A stretch of DNA of 64,000 bases from an uncultured Desulfosarcina sp. (lineage in GTDB: Bacteria > Desulfobacterota > Desulfobacteria > Desulfobacterales > Desulfosarcinaceae): contig NZ_OY764190.1 in assembly GCF_963668215.1 (NCBI RefSeq), positions 930,001 through 994,000 on the forward strand, written 5' to 3'. The notes under the pieces are model-generated. The model worked only from the letters and a program-made list of their open reading frames with translations, was not told where the DNA came from and did not search any database. Position numbers and translations under genes: made by a program. This document shows, in pieces, positions 18,796-27,877 of the stretch (positions are counted from its first letter, which is position 1; every line of letters begins with the position of its first letter).

Positions 18796-20037
18796 CTATT
18801 TGCGCAGACGGTAATTTTTTGAGGTGGACGTTGCTCCAGGCCGTCTTTTTCGGCCTCTGATAAATTTTCGCGGTGGTTGTTCGGGCGCAGCCAGGCTGCT
18901 GATACGATCCATCGATGCGTCGCCGTAGTTAAATGCAGGCAAAATGCGTTGCTCGATGGTAGAACCCATCACCCGATTGATAGCGTGCACCATTTTCTTG
19001 TCTTCATGGGTAACAAGCGTAAACGCTTCGCCGCTGCGGGTCGCGCGGCCTGTTCGTCCGATGCGGTGGATGTATGCATCGGGGGTGGAGGGAATGTCAA
19101 AGTTGATGACATGCGAAATCCGGGTAACATCTATTCCTCGGGCGGCGATGTCGGTGGCCACCAGAATCTGAAATTTACCGTCACGGAAGCCTTGGAGCGA
19201 CGCCTGACGGCGGGACTGGGAAAGATTTCCCTCCAGCGACGTCGAGTTGTATCCTGCCGCGGAAAGCTTTTTTCCCAGGCTCCTGGCGCGATGTTTGGTT
19301 CGGGTGAAAACCAGCACGGATCGGGTGTCCGTATTTTTCAGAAGCTGTAAGAGCAATGCCGTTTTTAATTGCTGGGAGACCGGATAAAATGCGTGACTGA
19401 CCGTATCGGCAGGTGCGGTGATGCCGACCTGGACCGTGGCGGGGTCCTGCAGGATGTTTTTGGTCAAGTGCCGGATTTCCGGTGGCATGGTTGCCGAGAA
19501 GACCAGTGTCTGGCGTTCGGCCGGGAGATGGCTGACAATCCGCCGGATATCGGGAAGAAACCCCATATCCAGCATCTGATCGGCTTCATCCAGGACCAGC
19601 ATTTCCAGCCTGGAAAGATCGATGCTGTTGCGTCCGATATGGTCAAGCAGGCGGCCGGGACAGGCCACAACGATATCGGCCCGCTTCAGATTCTGAATCT
19701 GCCGATGAATTCCCACACCGCCATAGACGGCAACGCTTCTAAGGTGCGTGTGATGTCCGAGGGTTTTGACCGCCTGATGAATCTGTTCAGCCAGTTCGCG
19801 GGTTGGCGCAACGATCAGGGCGCGAGTAATTCCGTGATGCCCCTTCATCAGCCGGTTGAGTATCGGAAGAACGAATGCCGCGGTTTTACCCGTTCCCGTT
19901 TGTGCCAGCCCCATCACGTCCTTGCCTTCAAGGACATGGGGGATCGCCCGCTCTTGAATCGGTGTCGGGCTTTTGAAATCCGCTGCGGCAACACCAGCGG
20001 CAACCATGGGATGAAAATGAAAAACGTCAAAGTTCAA
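18796..20037 (-). CDS. rhlE: DEAD-box RNA helicase, RhlE type
   Basis: 413 residues. All DEAD-box motifs are present: Q motif (FKSPTPIQERAIP), Walker A AQTGTGKT at 45-52, PTRELAEQ, DEAD at 150-153, SAT, and HRIGRTGRA. A short basic tail (GRKRRPGATSTSKNYRLRK) is typical of RhlE helicases acting on rRNA or the degradosome. ATP-dependent unwinding of RNA duplexes in the cytosol. Start ATG after AAAGAAGG. Monocistronic: a strong terminator sits just upstream for the preceding minus-strand operon. Confidence 0.9.
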   Translation of the reverse strand: MNFDVFHFHPMVAAGVAAADFKSPTPIQERAIPHVLEGKDVMGLAQTGTGKTAAFVLPILNRLMKGHHGITRALIVAPTRELAEQIHQAVKTLGHHTHLRSVAVYGGVGIHRQIQNLKRADIVVACPGRLLDHIGRNSIDLSRLEMLVLDEADQMLDMGFLPDIRRIVSHLPAERQTLVFSATMPPEIRHLTKNILQDPATVQVGITAPADTVSHAFYPVSQQLKTALLLQLLKNTDTRSVLVFTRTKHRARSLGKKLSAAGYNSTSLEGNLSQSRRQASLQGFRDGKFQILVATDIAARGIDVTRISHVINFDIPSTPDAYIHRIGRTGRATRSGEAFTLVTHEDKKMVHAINRVMGSTIEQRILPAFNYGDASMDRISSLAAPEQPPRKFIRGRKRRPGATSTSKNYRLRK

Positions 20038-20064
20038 TCGGTACCTTCTTTCTGTGCTCCAAAT

Positions 20065-20092
20065 GAAAAAAGCCCCGGAGAGATTCCGGGGC
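20065..20092 (-). terminator. Intrinsic terminator after the LON/HAD genes
   Basis: GCCCCGG-AATCTCT-CCGGGGC followed by TTTTTT on the minus strand: a 7-bp GC-rich stem and a T run. It lies past the stop of the HAD gene and before rhlE, so it ends the LON-HAD transcript. Confidence 0.85.
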
Positions 20093-20210
20093 TTACGTGA
20101 TTTTTAGTTACAACCAGGAACACCATTAATTGGTAGCGACCATACAGGCAACCTGGATTGCTGTCAAGCGATTTGAAACGCTCGGTTTGACTGCTGCAAC
20201 GCAATCGCCG

Positions 20211-20897
20211 TCAGACAAGAAGGTCCGGCAGCTTCATGAGATCGCCGATTTCGGCGTCCGGACGCCCCGGCAGCCGCTCTTCGCTCTGGCCGAATCGGTT
20301 CACCCAGGCGACCTTGAAGCCGAAAGCGGATGCCCCCGCGGCATCCCACGCATTGGAGGACTGGAACACGATCTCCTCGGGCTTGACCTTCAACCCGTCT
20401 ACGGCAATGCGGTAAACTCGGGGATCGGGCTTGAAAATGCCCACCGCCTCAACCGAAAAATTTTTCTCGATCAGCCCTTCGATCCCGGAGTTTTTGACTG
20501 CTGCATCGAGCATGGTTGGCGTTCCGTTGGACAAAATGGCCAGCCTCAGGCCCCGGTCTTTCAGGGTCGCAAGGGCTGCGGGCACCTCCGGATAGCAATC
20601 CAGCTTCAGATAGGCATCCATGAGGTCCCGACGAAGATCCGGATCGTCGATATGGTGCATGTCGAAGGCGAAGTCCAGCGCATCGCCGGTAACCTGCCAG
20701 AAGTCCGCATGGTGCCCCATCAGGCTTCGCAGCCAGGTGTACTCCAACTGCTTGGTGCGCCACAGGATGGACACGGAATCGGCGCTGTCGCCCAGTCGGA
20801 GACGATGTTTTCCGACGGCGGAGTGTACATCGAAGAGCGTTCCGTAGGCATCGAACACGCAAGCCTTGATTCCTTTAATGGTGCCGGTGTCAGACAT
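20211..20897 (-). CDS. Haloacid dehalogenase type II (HAD superfamily)
   Basis: 228 residues from ATG 20897 (MSDTGTIKGIKACVF) with AAAGGGGG upstream; the frame is open further but that extension overlaps the preceding gene and is not coding-like. HAD motifs: ACVFDAYGTLFDV with the nucleophile Asp, LAILSNGTP, and the lysine/acidic pair in GIFKPDPRVY and FQSSNAWDAAGASAFG. The last segment is characteristic of L-2-haloacid dehalogenases. It hydrolyses C-halogen bonds in short 2-haloacids in the best-known members; phosphatase activity is possible. Follows the LON-domain gene by 86 bases and ends at a terminator. Confidence 0.85.
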   Translation of the reverse strand: MSDTGTIKGIKACVFDAYGTLFDVHSAVGKHRLRLGDSADSVSILWRTKQLEYTWLRSLMGHHADFWQVTGDALDFAFDMHHIDDPDLRRDLMDAYLKLDCYPEVPAALATLKDRGLRLAILSNGTPTMLDAAVKNSGIEGLIEKNFSVEAVGIFKPDPRVYRIAVDGLKVKPEEIVFQSSNAWDAAGASAFGFKVAWVNRFGQSEERLPGRPDAEIGDLMKLPDLLV

Positions 20898-20983
20898 GAA
20901 GGCCCCCTTTCGAATGCATGAGGTGAGAAAAACGTCTTGATGATTTTTTGGTGTCACCCGAACCGCGGTCCCGGCATCCTCCG

Positions 20984-21652
20984 TCAGCCCTTCAAGCGCT
21001 CCTCCAGTTCCCTGAGAATGCTTTTCGTCGGGTGGCCGTTGCCGCCGATCAGCTGCCGGATCTCCCGGTTCAGGCGGTTGCGGGCCTCGATGCGGGAGAG
21101 CGCCTGCACACATTTCTCCAACCGTTCGAAAGGCGAGGTCATCTCGAGAATGCCCTGCCGTTCTGCGGGAGTAAAACCTTCCATGGCCGCAATGGCAAAG
21201 GCGAGCGGTTTCGGATCGACCGTTTCGCCGGCGGCTGACGGGAAGGTGTCGATATCGGGTGACGATTCGATCAGTTTCAGGGCGGCGTCCACAGCCTGCT
21301 CCAGGTCGCGGGCGGGAGCATCTTCAAGCGCATCGTCGAAGAAAAAGATGCGGGCCTCCATGTAGGAACGGTCCTGGAGCATTTCCCGGATGACGAAACG
21401 CTTGCCGCCGCGGGTCATGATATCCATGCGGCCGTCATCGTAGCGCTTGAGAACCTTTGTGATCTGCGCCATGCAGCCCACCGACCGGATGGACCCGCCG
21501 TCGAACAGCACGATCCCGAAAGGTCTGTCTTCCGCCAGGCATTCGGAAATCATCTCTTTGTACCGTTCCTCGAAAATGTGCAGCGGCAGATGCATGCCCG
21601 GCAGCAAAACTACACCCAGCGGAAAAAGCGGAATTTTTACGAGTTCTGTCAT
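20984..21652 (-). CDS. LON substrate-binding domain protein
   Basis: 222 residues from ATG 21652 (MTELVKIPLFPLGVVL) with GAGGTG upstream. It matches the N-terminal domain of Lon protease alone: IPLFPLGVVLLPGMHLPLHIFEERY, then GIVLFDGG, RSVGCMAQI, and the helical second half. No ATPase or protease domain, so it is a stand-alone LON-domain protein of uncertain role, perhaps substrate recognition. Precedes the HAD gene on the same strand. Confidence 0.87.
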   Translation of the reverse strand: MTELVKIPLFPLGVVLLPGMHLPLHIFEERYKEMISECLAEDRPFGIVLFDGGSIRSVGCMAQITKVLKRYDDGRMDIMTRGGKRFVIREMLQDRSYMEARIFFFDDALEDAPARDLEQAVDAALKLIESSPDIDTFPSAAGETVDPKPLAFAIAAMEGFTPAERQGILEMTSPFERLEKCVQALSRIEARNRLNREIRQLIGGNGHPTKSILRELEERLKG

Positions 21653-21965
21653 GGACACCTCAGCGGCATTTAAGGCTTTTTCTTTTTTTCCTGGAAACGC
21701 TTCTCGCCATTTTTCATTGAAAAAGTTGTACCGAAGAGACCTTAAGTCAAGAACGAGGAACGATCTTGCGCCACATTTCCAGGATCGAAGCGTGGGCTTT
21801 TTCATCGACACCGATGTCGATCCTGATTCCCGGGCACGACTTTCAGGCGACTATTGCCATTTGCGGCAATACCAAATAGAACGGTTGGAAAATGACGGTC
21901 TGACCGGGCTCTGTTTCCGGCCGCCGCTGCGACAAACCTGCACTCACATGGAAAAAGGGTTGCCC

Positions 21966-22388
21966 ATGCAAATTACATTCACTCCCATTGGAACGGCTCA
22001 CCCCAACACAGACAATATCCCCCGGCACTGGACCGTGTCGGATGTGGAAGGCTCCTTGGTCATCGATCCCCAATACACCGAAGCCCTTGCGGACATCGCT
22101 GTCGGGCAGCGAATCATGGTGCTGTTCCACTTTCACAAGAGCCCGCCCTTCTCACCCAATCTTCTCAAACAGACCCCGCCCCATCGGCAGCGGCCCTTCG
22201 GCGTGTTCAGCATCTGCTCCCCCAGGCGGCCGAACCCCATCGGACTGTCGGTGCTGGAGGTGCTGTCGCGCGATGCCAACGTGCTGGGCGTACGCGGCAT
22301 GGACATGATCGAAGGCACCCCCATCCTGGACATCAAACCTTTCGTCGACAAAGACTCGAACCTGCCGAGCCGAGAAGACGCCGACTGA
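21966..22388 (+). CDS. trmO: tRNA (t6A37) methyltransferase TrmO-like
   Basis: 140 residues from ATG 21966 with AAAAAGGG upstream. TrmO/TsaA domain: ITFTPIGTAH, HFHKSPPF, FGVFSICSPRRPNPIGLS and DMIEGTPILDIKPF are the family signatures for SAM binding and catalysis. TrmO uses SAM to methylate N6-threonylcarbamoyl-A37 in tRNA-Thr. This is the short one-domain form. It converges with a minus-strand pseudogene. Some family members in anaerobes sit near metal-cofactor genes, so another methyl acceptor is possible. Confidence 0.82.
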   Translation: MQITFTPIGTAHPNTDNIPRHWTVSDVEGSLVIDPQYTEALADIAVGQRIMVLFHFHKSPPFSPNLLKQTPPHRQRPFGVFSICSPRRPNPIGLSVLEVLSRDANVLGVRGMDMIEGTPILDIKPFVDKDSNLPSREDAD

Positions 22389-22423
22389 AGATCCTTTTCT
22401 GTAAAAGAGAACAACCGTCGAAA

Positions 22424-22997
22424 TCAGGATAATCGGGCGATCTGACCGAGAAGGCGGCGATACGGGCAGTAGTGGGCCAACGGTACGTTGCTGCGCGGCC
22501 GGTCGTCGAGACAGGGGAGATAGCGCCCGCCGTCCAGCAGGGGCACCGCCTGCGCCACCGCATCGTGCACGGCGGCGGCATCCTGGGCCAGGGCGCCGGC
22601 GTCGATGCCGCCGATCAAGGCGATTTCCGGGCCGAACCGGCGGCGAAGCATGGCGTATTCCATGCCGGCGCCGCGGATGTTACTGATCCACAGACCATTG
22701 ATGCCGGCCTCGATGAGCGACGGCAAAAGCGCGGTCAGATTGCCGCCGGTGGTGCACAGAATCCGCAGCGGCACCCGATGGCGCTTCAACAGGTCGATGA
22801 CCTTGCAATAGCCGGGAATGGCAAAGCGTGCAAACATGGCCGGCGAGGCCACCGGTGCCGTGTTGGAGGCGATGGGTTCGTAAAACGAAGCGTAGTCCAC
22901 CGGCACCCTGGAGAGCACCCGTTCCAGGCAGACGCAGTAGAAAACGGAAAGCGGTCCGTCTTCTCTCCCAGAAGGGTATTTGAAAATCGTTGTCTCT
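22424..22997 (-). pseudogene. Uroporphyrinogen-decarboxylase-like methyltransferase, internal deletion
   Basis: The frame near 22997 reads RFSNTLLGEKTDRFPF, the usual N-terminus of URO-D-like proteins. Directly after it the family sequence resumes in another frame as FYCVCLERVLSRVPVDYA and runs to 22424 with VASPAMF, LCTTGGN, GGIDAGAL and the C-terminus. Roughly half of a normal 340-residue protein is missing and the frame is broken. Intact relatives in sulfate reducers are corrinoid-dependent methyltransferases or related enzymes. No start codon fits, so it is non-functional. Confidence 0.75.
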
Positions 22998-23088
22998 GGG
23001 TAATGCCGCCCACGGTTCCATCGCTTGTCGATTCGATGAAGACAGGCGTCAACAGGCGATTCTTCCCCTGACCCGCTGCGTGATCACG

Positions 23089-23994
23089 CTATCGCATGAG
23101 CAGCAGGCTCAGAGCCATGACCAGCATTCCCGCCACGAGCCCCAGCAGGCTGTCATGGCCCTTGCCGTAGGCCCGGCTGGTAGGCAAAAGCTCGTCGAGA
23201 CTGATGTAGACCATGATGCCGGCAACGCCGCCGAACAGCACCCCCATCAATTGGGGGGGAACAGCCACCGTATCGCCTCCGATGAACAGGCGCATCACCA
23301 GGTAGGCGACGCCGGCACCCACCGGCTCGGCCAGGCCGCTGAGAAAGGATAAAACAAAGGCCTTTTTCCTGTCTCCGGTGGCGTAAAATATCGGAACGGA
23401 TACGCTGATGCCTTCAGGAATGTTGTGCAGCGCAATGGCCACGGCGATGGCAACCCCTAAAGCCGGGTCCTGCAACGCCGCCAGAAAGGTGGCCAGCCCC
23501 TCGGGAAAATTGTGAATGGCGATGGCCAGGGCCGTGAACAGGCCCATACGCATCAGTTTTTTGTGGCGCGCCTCATCCTCGTGCAACTGTTCCACCGCCA
23601 GGCATTCGTCGCCGGCCCCGCAGGAATAGGATTCGGGCACGGGGGCGGAAGAATCGTGAAGGGGGGCTGTTTCTGCCTCGGAAGGGGTTTCATGGGGGTT
23701 TTCGGGGGCTGGTATCAGGTTGTCGATCAGACCGATCAGCAGCATCCCGCCGAAAAAGGAGGCCGCGTTCACCCAGTGGCCCCAATAATCGCCGTAGCGG
23801 GTCGTCAGGGCATCGACCCCTTTGTAAAAGATCTCCACGAAAGAAACATACAGCATGACGCCGGCCGAAAAGCCCGTGGCAACGGAAAGAAAACGATAGT
23901 TGGTTCGCTTGGCGGTAAACGCCACCATGCTTCCGATGCCCGTCGCCAGGCCCGCAAACAGGGTGAGCCCCAGAGCCATCCATACGCTCGTCAT
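23089..23994 (-). CDS. zupT: ZIP-family zinc transporter ZupT
   Basis: 301 residues with about eight membrane helices. Signature metal-site helices: [14 protein letters not shown] and [17 protein letters not shown] cytosolic loop at about 100-145 is acidic and Cys/His-containing ([23 protein letters not shown]), a likely metal-sensing or binding loop and longer than in E. coli ZupT. Imports Zn2+ and other divalent cations across the inner membrane. An 11-bp-arm inverted repeat lies about 70 bases upstream of the start. Confidence 0.92.
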   Translation of the reverse strand: MTSVWMALGLTLFAGLATGIGSMVAFTAKRTNYRFLSVATGFSAGVMLYVSFVEIFYKGVDALTTRYGDYWGHWVNAASFFGGMLLIGLIDNLIPAPENPHETPSEAETAPLHDSSAPVPESYSCGAGDECLAVEQLHEDEARHKKLMRMGLFTALAIAIHNFPEGLATFLAALQDPALGVAIAVAIALHNIPEGISVSVPIFYATGDRKKAFVLSFLSGLAEPVGAGVAYLVMRLFIGGDTVAVPPQLMGVLFGGVAGIMVYISLDELLPTSRAYGKGHDSLLGLVAGMLVMALSLLLMR

Positions 23995-24063
23995 AACGTC
24001 ATCTCACTTCCCGTTGGCCCTCCCCCGGTGCTTCGCCGTCCGTTTTTCGATATGATCCACCCG

Positions 24064-24088
24064 ACATGCCCTTGTTCCAAGGGCATGT
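24064..24088. promoter_or_regulatory. Perfect inverted repeat upstream of zupT
   Basis: ACATGCCCTTG-TTC-CAAGGGCATGT has 11-bp perfect arms. It lies between the end of a small charged-protein gene and zupT, both minus strand. The short loop and symmetry suit either a metal-responsive operator for zupT or a terminator of the upstream gene. There is no T run on the minus strand, which favours an operator. Confidence 0.45.
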
Positions 24089-24119
24089 GGAACATGTCTG
24101 CAACAACCGGCGGCCAGGC

Positions 24120-24311
24120 CTATTCGTCATCGTCCGGCCAGAGATCGTCTTTCTGGGTCTTTTGGCGATGGGAACGTTTGCCGGAGCGCTTGTTGCGTTT
24201 CTCGGCCTTTTCGTCCCAGTCTTCCATCTCGCGGAACCGGGTCCGTTGCGAGCGCTTGGGGGGGCTGTCGTTCCAGCTTTCGTAGCCATTGTCGTCGTCA
24301 TGTTCGGTCAT
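24120..24311 (-). CDS. Small highly charged hypothetical protein
   Basis: 63 residues from ATG 24311 (MTEHDDDNGYESWND); an ATG at 24374 would add 21 residues. Composition is dominated by Asp, Glu, Lys and Arg (KRSQRTRFREMEDWDEK, then KRNKRSGKRSHRQK, then an acidic end DDDE). Probably disordered or nucleic-acid associated. Not recognised. Lies upstream of zupT with a hairpin between. Confidence 0.45.
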   Translation of the reverse strand: MTEHDDDNGYESWNDSPPKRSQRTRFREMEDWDEKAEKRNKRSGKRSHRQKTQKDDLWPDDDE

Positions 24312-24625
24312 GGCGGCATCATTTCCTTTTCCATGTGATTTGGGCGGGTGCAGGCCTGTTTTTTCAGGGTTCATTGCACCATTACCCCCTTATACTCAAT
24401 TTTTGAGGCGTTGAAAACCGATTCTCGTCGATCTGCGGCCTCTTTCGGCCATTGAGGGCCAAACAAAGGTCGGGGCAACCACATTTGGCTATTTGGATGA
24501 GGAGCAATTCCCGATATCGCTTCCCGGAATGTCAAATGCCAAATGGCGGCGTTTTTGTCTATAAAAATCGACCATATCCATCAAGTGACAATTGCTATCG
24601 AACCTTTTTTGCGAGGCCGCCGTAA

Positions 24626-24997
24626 TTGAGCAACGCCCCTATCCATGATACAGTCAAAAACGCCATGAAAATCCAACTCGACCTGACGAACCACTGCATC
24701 CAGACGGAAGTCAAACGCCGCCACGAGGCCGCCATTTCACGCTATTTCAAGGGTGGGGGGGACACAGAGGCCATCGAAGCGGAACTTGTTCTGCTGGAAA
24801 AAGCGCTTACCGCCTTCGATTTCGCCCGTCTGAGAAGCCGCTGGCCGGTGCTGGCGGGCGGTGGCGACCGCCCCGTTTTCCTCGTTTGTGACGGCAGCGA
24901 CCGGCCCTGCCTGCAGTTCGACGATCGGTCCATCTGCCCGCCGGCGGATGAAAACGCAGCCCCGCAGCCGCCGGCAGGAAAAATCGACCGCCCTTAA
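24626..24997 (+). CDS. Hypothetical protein, 123 residues
   Basis: Starts at TTG 24626 (MSNAPIHDTVKNAMKIQLD) or ATG 24665. The N-terminal half is helical (TNHCIQTEVKRRHEAAISRYFK...EAELVLLEKALTAFDFARLRSRWP). The C-terminal half has a Cys-containing beta segment and a Pro-rich end. Not recognised. It converges on sufB with a four-base overlap of the ends. Bases 24375-24625 upstream contain nothing I can identify. Confidence 0.5.
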   Translation: MSNAPIHDTVKNAMKIQLDLTNHCIQTEVKRRHEAAISRYFKGGGDTEAIEAELVLLEKALTAFDFARLRSRWPVLAGGGDRPVFLVCDGSDRPCLQFDDRSICPPADENAAPQPPAGKIDRP

Positions 24998-26175
24998 AAC
25001 ATATCCTTTTCACTGTCGCGGATGGTTTTCTCGATGCTCTCCTTTAGTTCCTGGGGCAGCCCCATGATGTCCACATTGAGAAATCCCCGGACAATGGTGG
25101 AGGTGGCCTCTTCCTCGTCCAGGCCTCGGGCCATGAGGTATTCGATCTCCTCTCTGGCAATCTTGCCCACGGCCGCTTCATGGGACAGCTCCACCCCCGG
25201 CACCGAACCGACCAGCTCGGGAATGGCATGGATGACGCCCTTCCCCAAAATCAGCCCTTTGCACTCCAGATGACCCCTGGCCGGCACGGCATGGCCGCCG
25301 ATGAAGCCCCGGGCGATGATCGTCCCGCCGGTGGTGATGGTTTTGGAAATGATTTCTCCCCGGGTGTTCGGGGCGTTGAGCACAATTTTGTTGCCCGTGT
25401 CCACGTGGGACCCTTCCGGGGCCACGATCACCGAGTTGAAGCGCGCCAGCCCGCCGGGGCCGTTGAGATAGACTGCCGGATAGGACTGCACGGTCCGGAC
25501 CGGTTTCAAAAGGATGTAGTTGCTGACAAAAACCCCATTCTCCTCCACGTGGACCGCGGTTCTAGGCCGCACAGCCACCTGCTCGCCCCAGTTGTGGACC
25601 ATGGTGAAGGTCAGTCGCCCGTTTTTTTTCACATAGAACTCGGAGATTCCCAGGTGCAGGGCGGACTGCACCCCGTGGGCCGTGGCGCAGCCGGTGATTA
25701 TGTGCACCTCCGAGTCCTCCTCGACCACAACGACATTGTGGACGGCCTGGGCCACATCCTTGCCCTTGATATACAGACAGGACTGAACCGGGTGCTGGAT
25801 CGTGGCTCCTTTTTTGGTGCGAATAAAATAGCCGCCGTGGATCTCTTTGGCGGTCTGGCGGGTAAAATCGTCCTTGTCCGGATCCAGGGCCTTCCAGTAG
25901 TACTCCGGCAGGCCCTGGTATTTCTCCAAAGCCGCCTCGATGCCGAGAATTTCCACATCGGGATTCTTGGTCCGGCAATGGACCCGGCTCTGGTCGAACT
26001 GGAGAAAGGTACCACTGCGATCGGCCTCGTCAATGTCCACCCCGGCCATACGCAGCTGCTGCCGGTCGGCCTCGCTGACCTGGCTCAGGTCGGGCAAGTC
26101 CGGAGCATTGGCGCCATCGAACGTGTAATCGCGAAGATCTACCTCCAGCGAAGCATTTTTCTCTAATTCAGGCAT
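24994..26175 (-). CDS. sufB: Fe-S assembly scaffold SufB/SufD-like
   Basis: 393 residues from ATG 26175 (MPELEKNASLEVDLRDY). SufBD beta-helix domain: ATIQHPVQSCLYIKGK, the repeated strands EDSEVHIITGCA and EENGVFVSNYILLKP, and the C-terminal HEAAVGKIAREEIEYLMARGLDEEEA that contains conserved His/Glu residues. It pairs with the SufC ATPase gene upstream, overlapping it by 13 bases. There is only one SufBD protein and no SufS, SufE or SufU, the minimal two-gene layout described for archaea and anaerobes. Function: builds Fe-S clusters on the SufBC complex in the cytosol. Confidence 0.9.
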   Translation of the reverse strand: MPELEKNASLEVDLRDYTFDGANAPDLPDLSQVSEADRQQLRMAGVDIDEADRSGTFLQFDQSRVHCRTKNPDVEILGIEAALEKYQGLPEYYWKALDPDKDDFTRQTAKEIHGGYFIRTKKGATIQHPVQSCLYIKGKDVAQAVHNVVVVEEDSEVHIITGCATAHGVQSALHLGISEFYVKKNGRLTFTMVHNWGEQVAVRPRTAVHVEENGVFVSNYILLKPVRTVQSYPAVYLNGPGGLARFNSVIVAPEGSHVDTGNKIVLNAPNTRGEIISKTITTGGTIIARGFIGGHAVPARGHLECKGLILGKGVIHAIPELVGSVPGVELSHEAAVGKIAREEIEYLMARGLDEEEATSTIVRGFLNVDIMGLPQELKESIEKTIRDSEKDMF

Positions 26176-26921
26176 CGCACGCACTCCTTGTAACCGAATT
26201 TGGAGATGTGTTCCAGAATGTCCCTAGGCCGGGCCTGGCAGCAGAGGACGCCGTCGTACATCACATGCCCCCGGTCGGCGTTAATGTAATCCAGGATGTA
26301 CCCGGTATGGGTGATAATCAGCCCTGAGGTCCTGACTTTGGCCTTGAGTTCCTTCATGGAGGTGTCTTCGCGGGGCTCGATCCCACCCTGCAAAAGCTTG
26401 CGGACGACCCCGCCGATGAGCTTCATATTCTCCAGATCCACGCCGGACTCGGGCTCGTCGAAAAGGACCAGGCTGGGGTCCTGGGCCATGAGTTGAAGCA
26501 GTTCGGAGCGCTTGATCTCCCCGCCGGAAAAGCCCGCATTGACGTCGCGGTCGAGAAACGGCTCGAAATTGACCTGCCGGGCCATGTGGACGATGTCCAC
26601 GTCCCGGTCGCGGGCGCACATCTGTACGAGATGGCGCGTTTTCAGGCCGTAGATGGTCGGCGGCCGCTGAAAGGACATGGCCAACCCTAACCGGGAGCGC
26701 TCGAAAGTGGGCATGCCGGTGATGTCCTGGCCGCGAAAATGGATAGTCCCGCGGGTCACCTCATAGCCGGAAAATCCCATCAGAGTCATCAGCAGGGTGG
26801 TCTTGCCTGAACCGTTGGGACCAAACAGGATAAACGTCTCGCCTTCCTCGATCTTCAGATCGATCCCTTTGAGGACCTCCCGGCCGCCGACACGAACATG
26901 GAGGTTGTCGATCTTCAGCAT
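26163..26921 (-). CDS. sufC: Fe-S assembly ATPase SufC
   Basis: 252 residues. ABC ATPase: Walker A FGPNGSGKTTL near 34-44, signature GFSGGEIKRSELLQ near 130-143, Walker B PSLVLFDEPESGVD, and the H-loop in SGLIITHTGYIL. The signature with FSGGE...R and the YG.K segment identify SufC. It energises the SufB scaffold. Start ATG at 26921 after AAAAGGGGG. First gene of the two-gene operon. Confidence 0.92.
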   Translation of the reverse strand: MLKIDNLHVRVGGREVLKGIDLKIEEGETFILFGPNGSGKTTLLMTLMGFSGYEVTRGTIHFRGQDITGMPTFERSRLGLAMSFQRPPTIYGLKTRHLVQMCARDRDVDIVHMARQVNFEPFLDRDVNAGFSGGEIKRSELLQLMAQDPSLVLFDEPESGVDLENMKLIGGVVRKLLQGGIEPREDTSMKELKAKVRTSGLIITHTGYILDYINADRGHVMYDGVLCCQARPRDILEHISKFGYKECVRCLN

Positions 26922-27109
26922 AGTGCCCCCTTTTATTGGACTGCAAATGTCATTTTGAACATCGATTGAGACTGTTTAAAATTGCTCGTACTAAAAATGC
27001 AGAAATGAAACGATGATTGCCATGCCCGTTTTTCGGCTGATGGGCATTTTGAGATTACCTTTCGCCGCCACCCCTTGTCAAACGTTGAAATCGGGCCAGT
27101 CTAAAGGTG

Positions 27110-27700
27110 TCAGCCGCCGGTCAGATACCCGCTGCCCATGCGTATATAGGCGTCCATCACCAGCCAGGCCCGCGCACCGAAAACGATGTCCGTGCGCTGC
27201 AGCAGATCCCGCACCTCCTCCCGATACAGCAGGAAGACCTCGATGTCCTCGGAATCCCCGTTGCGGTGGGTGGTGGGTACGCCTTGAACTTCGGCGAAAA
27301 CCATGGAAATGGCCTCGTCGGTAATTCCCGCAGAGGAAAAAATGGCGGGACTTTGGCGGTAGACACGCACCAGGTCCAGACCGGTCTCCTCATGCAGTTC
27401 CCTGGCCGCGGTGGCCGCCAGATCCTCGCCCGGGTCCAGCAGTCCGGCGGGGAATCCGTACTGGTAGCCGCCCACAGGCACGCGGAACTCCTTGATGACC
27501 ACCAGCTTGTCTTCATGCCGATGGTACGGAACGATAATCGTCGCATCGGGATGCCGGATCTTGCCGGTGATGCATTTGGGCTGTTCTTCCCGCGTGACCA
27601 TGTGCCAGCGTTTGCGGTTGCCCCGGCGGTCTTCGTAATTCACCGCAACCATGGTGGCGAATTGGCTTTTGGTGACAACAGTGGAATCGATAATTTTCAT
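27110..27700 (-). CDS. Nudix hydrolase (ADP-ribose pyrophosphatase-like)
   Basis: 196 residues. Nudix box at about 85-107: G-L-L-D-P-G-E...RELHEETGL, matching GX5EX7REUXEEXGU. The strand QYGFPAGLLDPGED and upstream VVIKEFRVPVGG follow the ADP-ribose/NDP-sugar group. It hydrolyses a nucleoside diphosphate linked to another group. Substrate not determined by sequence. Start preceded by GGAAACC. Confidence 0.82.
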   Translation of the reverse strand: MKIIDSTVVTKSQFATMVAVNYEDRRGNRKRWHMVTREEQPKCITGKIRHPDATIIVPYHRHEDKLVVIKEFRVPVGGYQYGFPAGLLDPGEDLAATAARELHEETGLDLVRVYRQSPAIFSSAGITDEAISMVFAEVQGVPTTHRNGDSEDIEVFLLYREEVRDLLQRTDIVFGARAWLVMDAYIRMGSGYLTGG

Positions 27701-27773
27701 GGATAAGGTTTCCTAAAAGGCTTTTTTCAGGCCACCGATGGCCACACACCCGGAAAAAAGTGGTGGATTCGTG

Positions 27774-27828
27774 GGAGCGGCTTCCAGCCGCGATGATTAC
27801 GAACCGAATCGCGGCTGGAAGCCGCTCC
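27774..27828. repeat. REP-like element, 21-bp perfect inverted repeat
   Basis: Two 21-base arms beginning GGAGCGGCTTCCAGCC and ending in its exact complement, around a 13-base loop. The neighbouring GGTGGATTCGTG is part of the unit, since a half copy with the same flank occurs at 61991-62023 next to mltF. It is a dispersed non-coding palindromic repeat, and could also act as a terminator-like structure between the Nudix and DnaJ genes. Confidence 0.8.
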
Positions 27829-27877
27829 GAAAAATGACCTTTGGTAGATGCCACTTCCTTAGGGCTCGATATCTTCG

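Noticed and set aside
24375..24625. Possible riboswitch or regulatory leader between small genes
   Set aside because: No paired structure or known aptamer motif could be recognised; only AT-rich sequence and one weak TATAAA.
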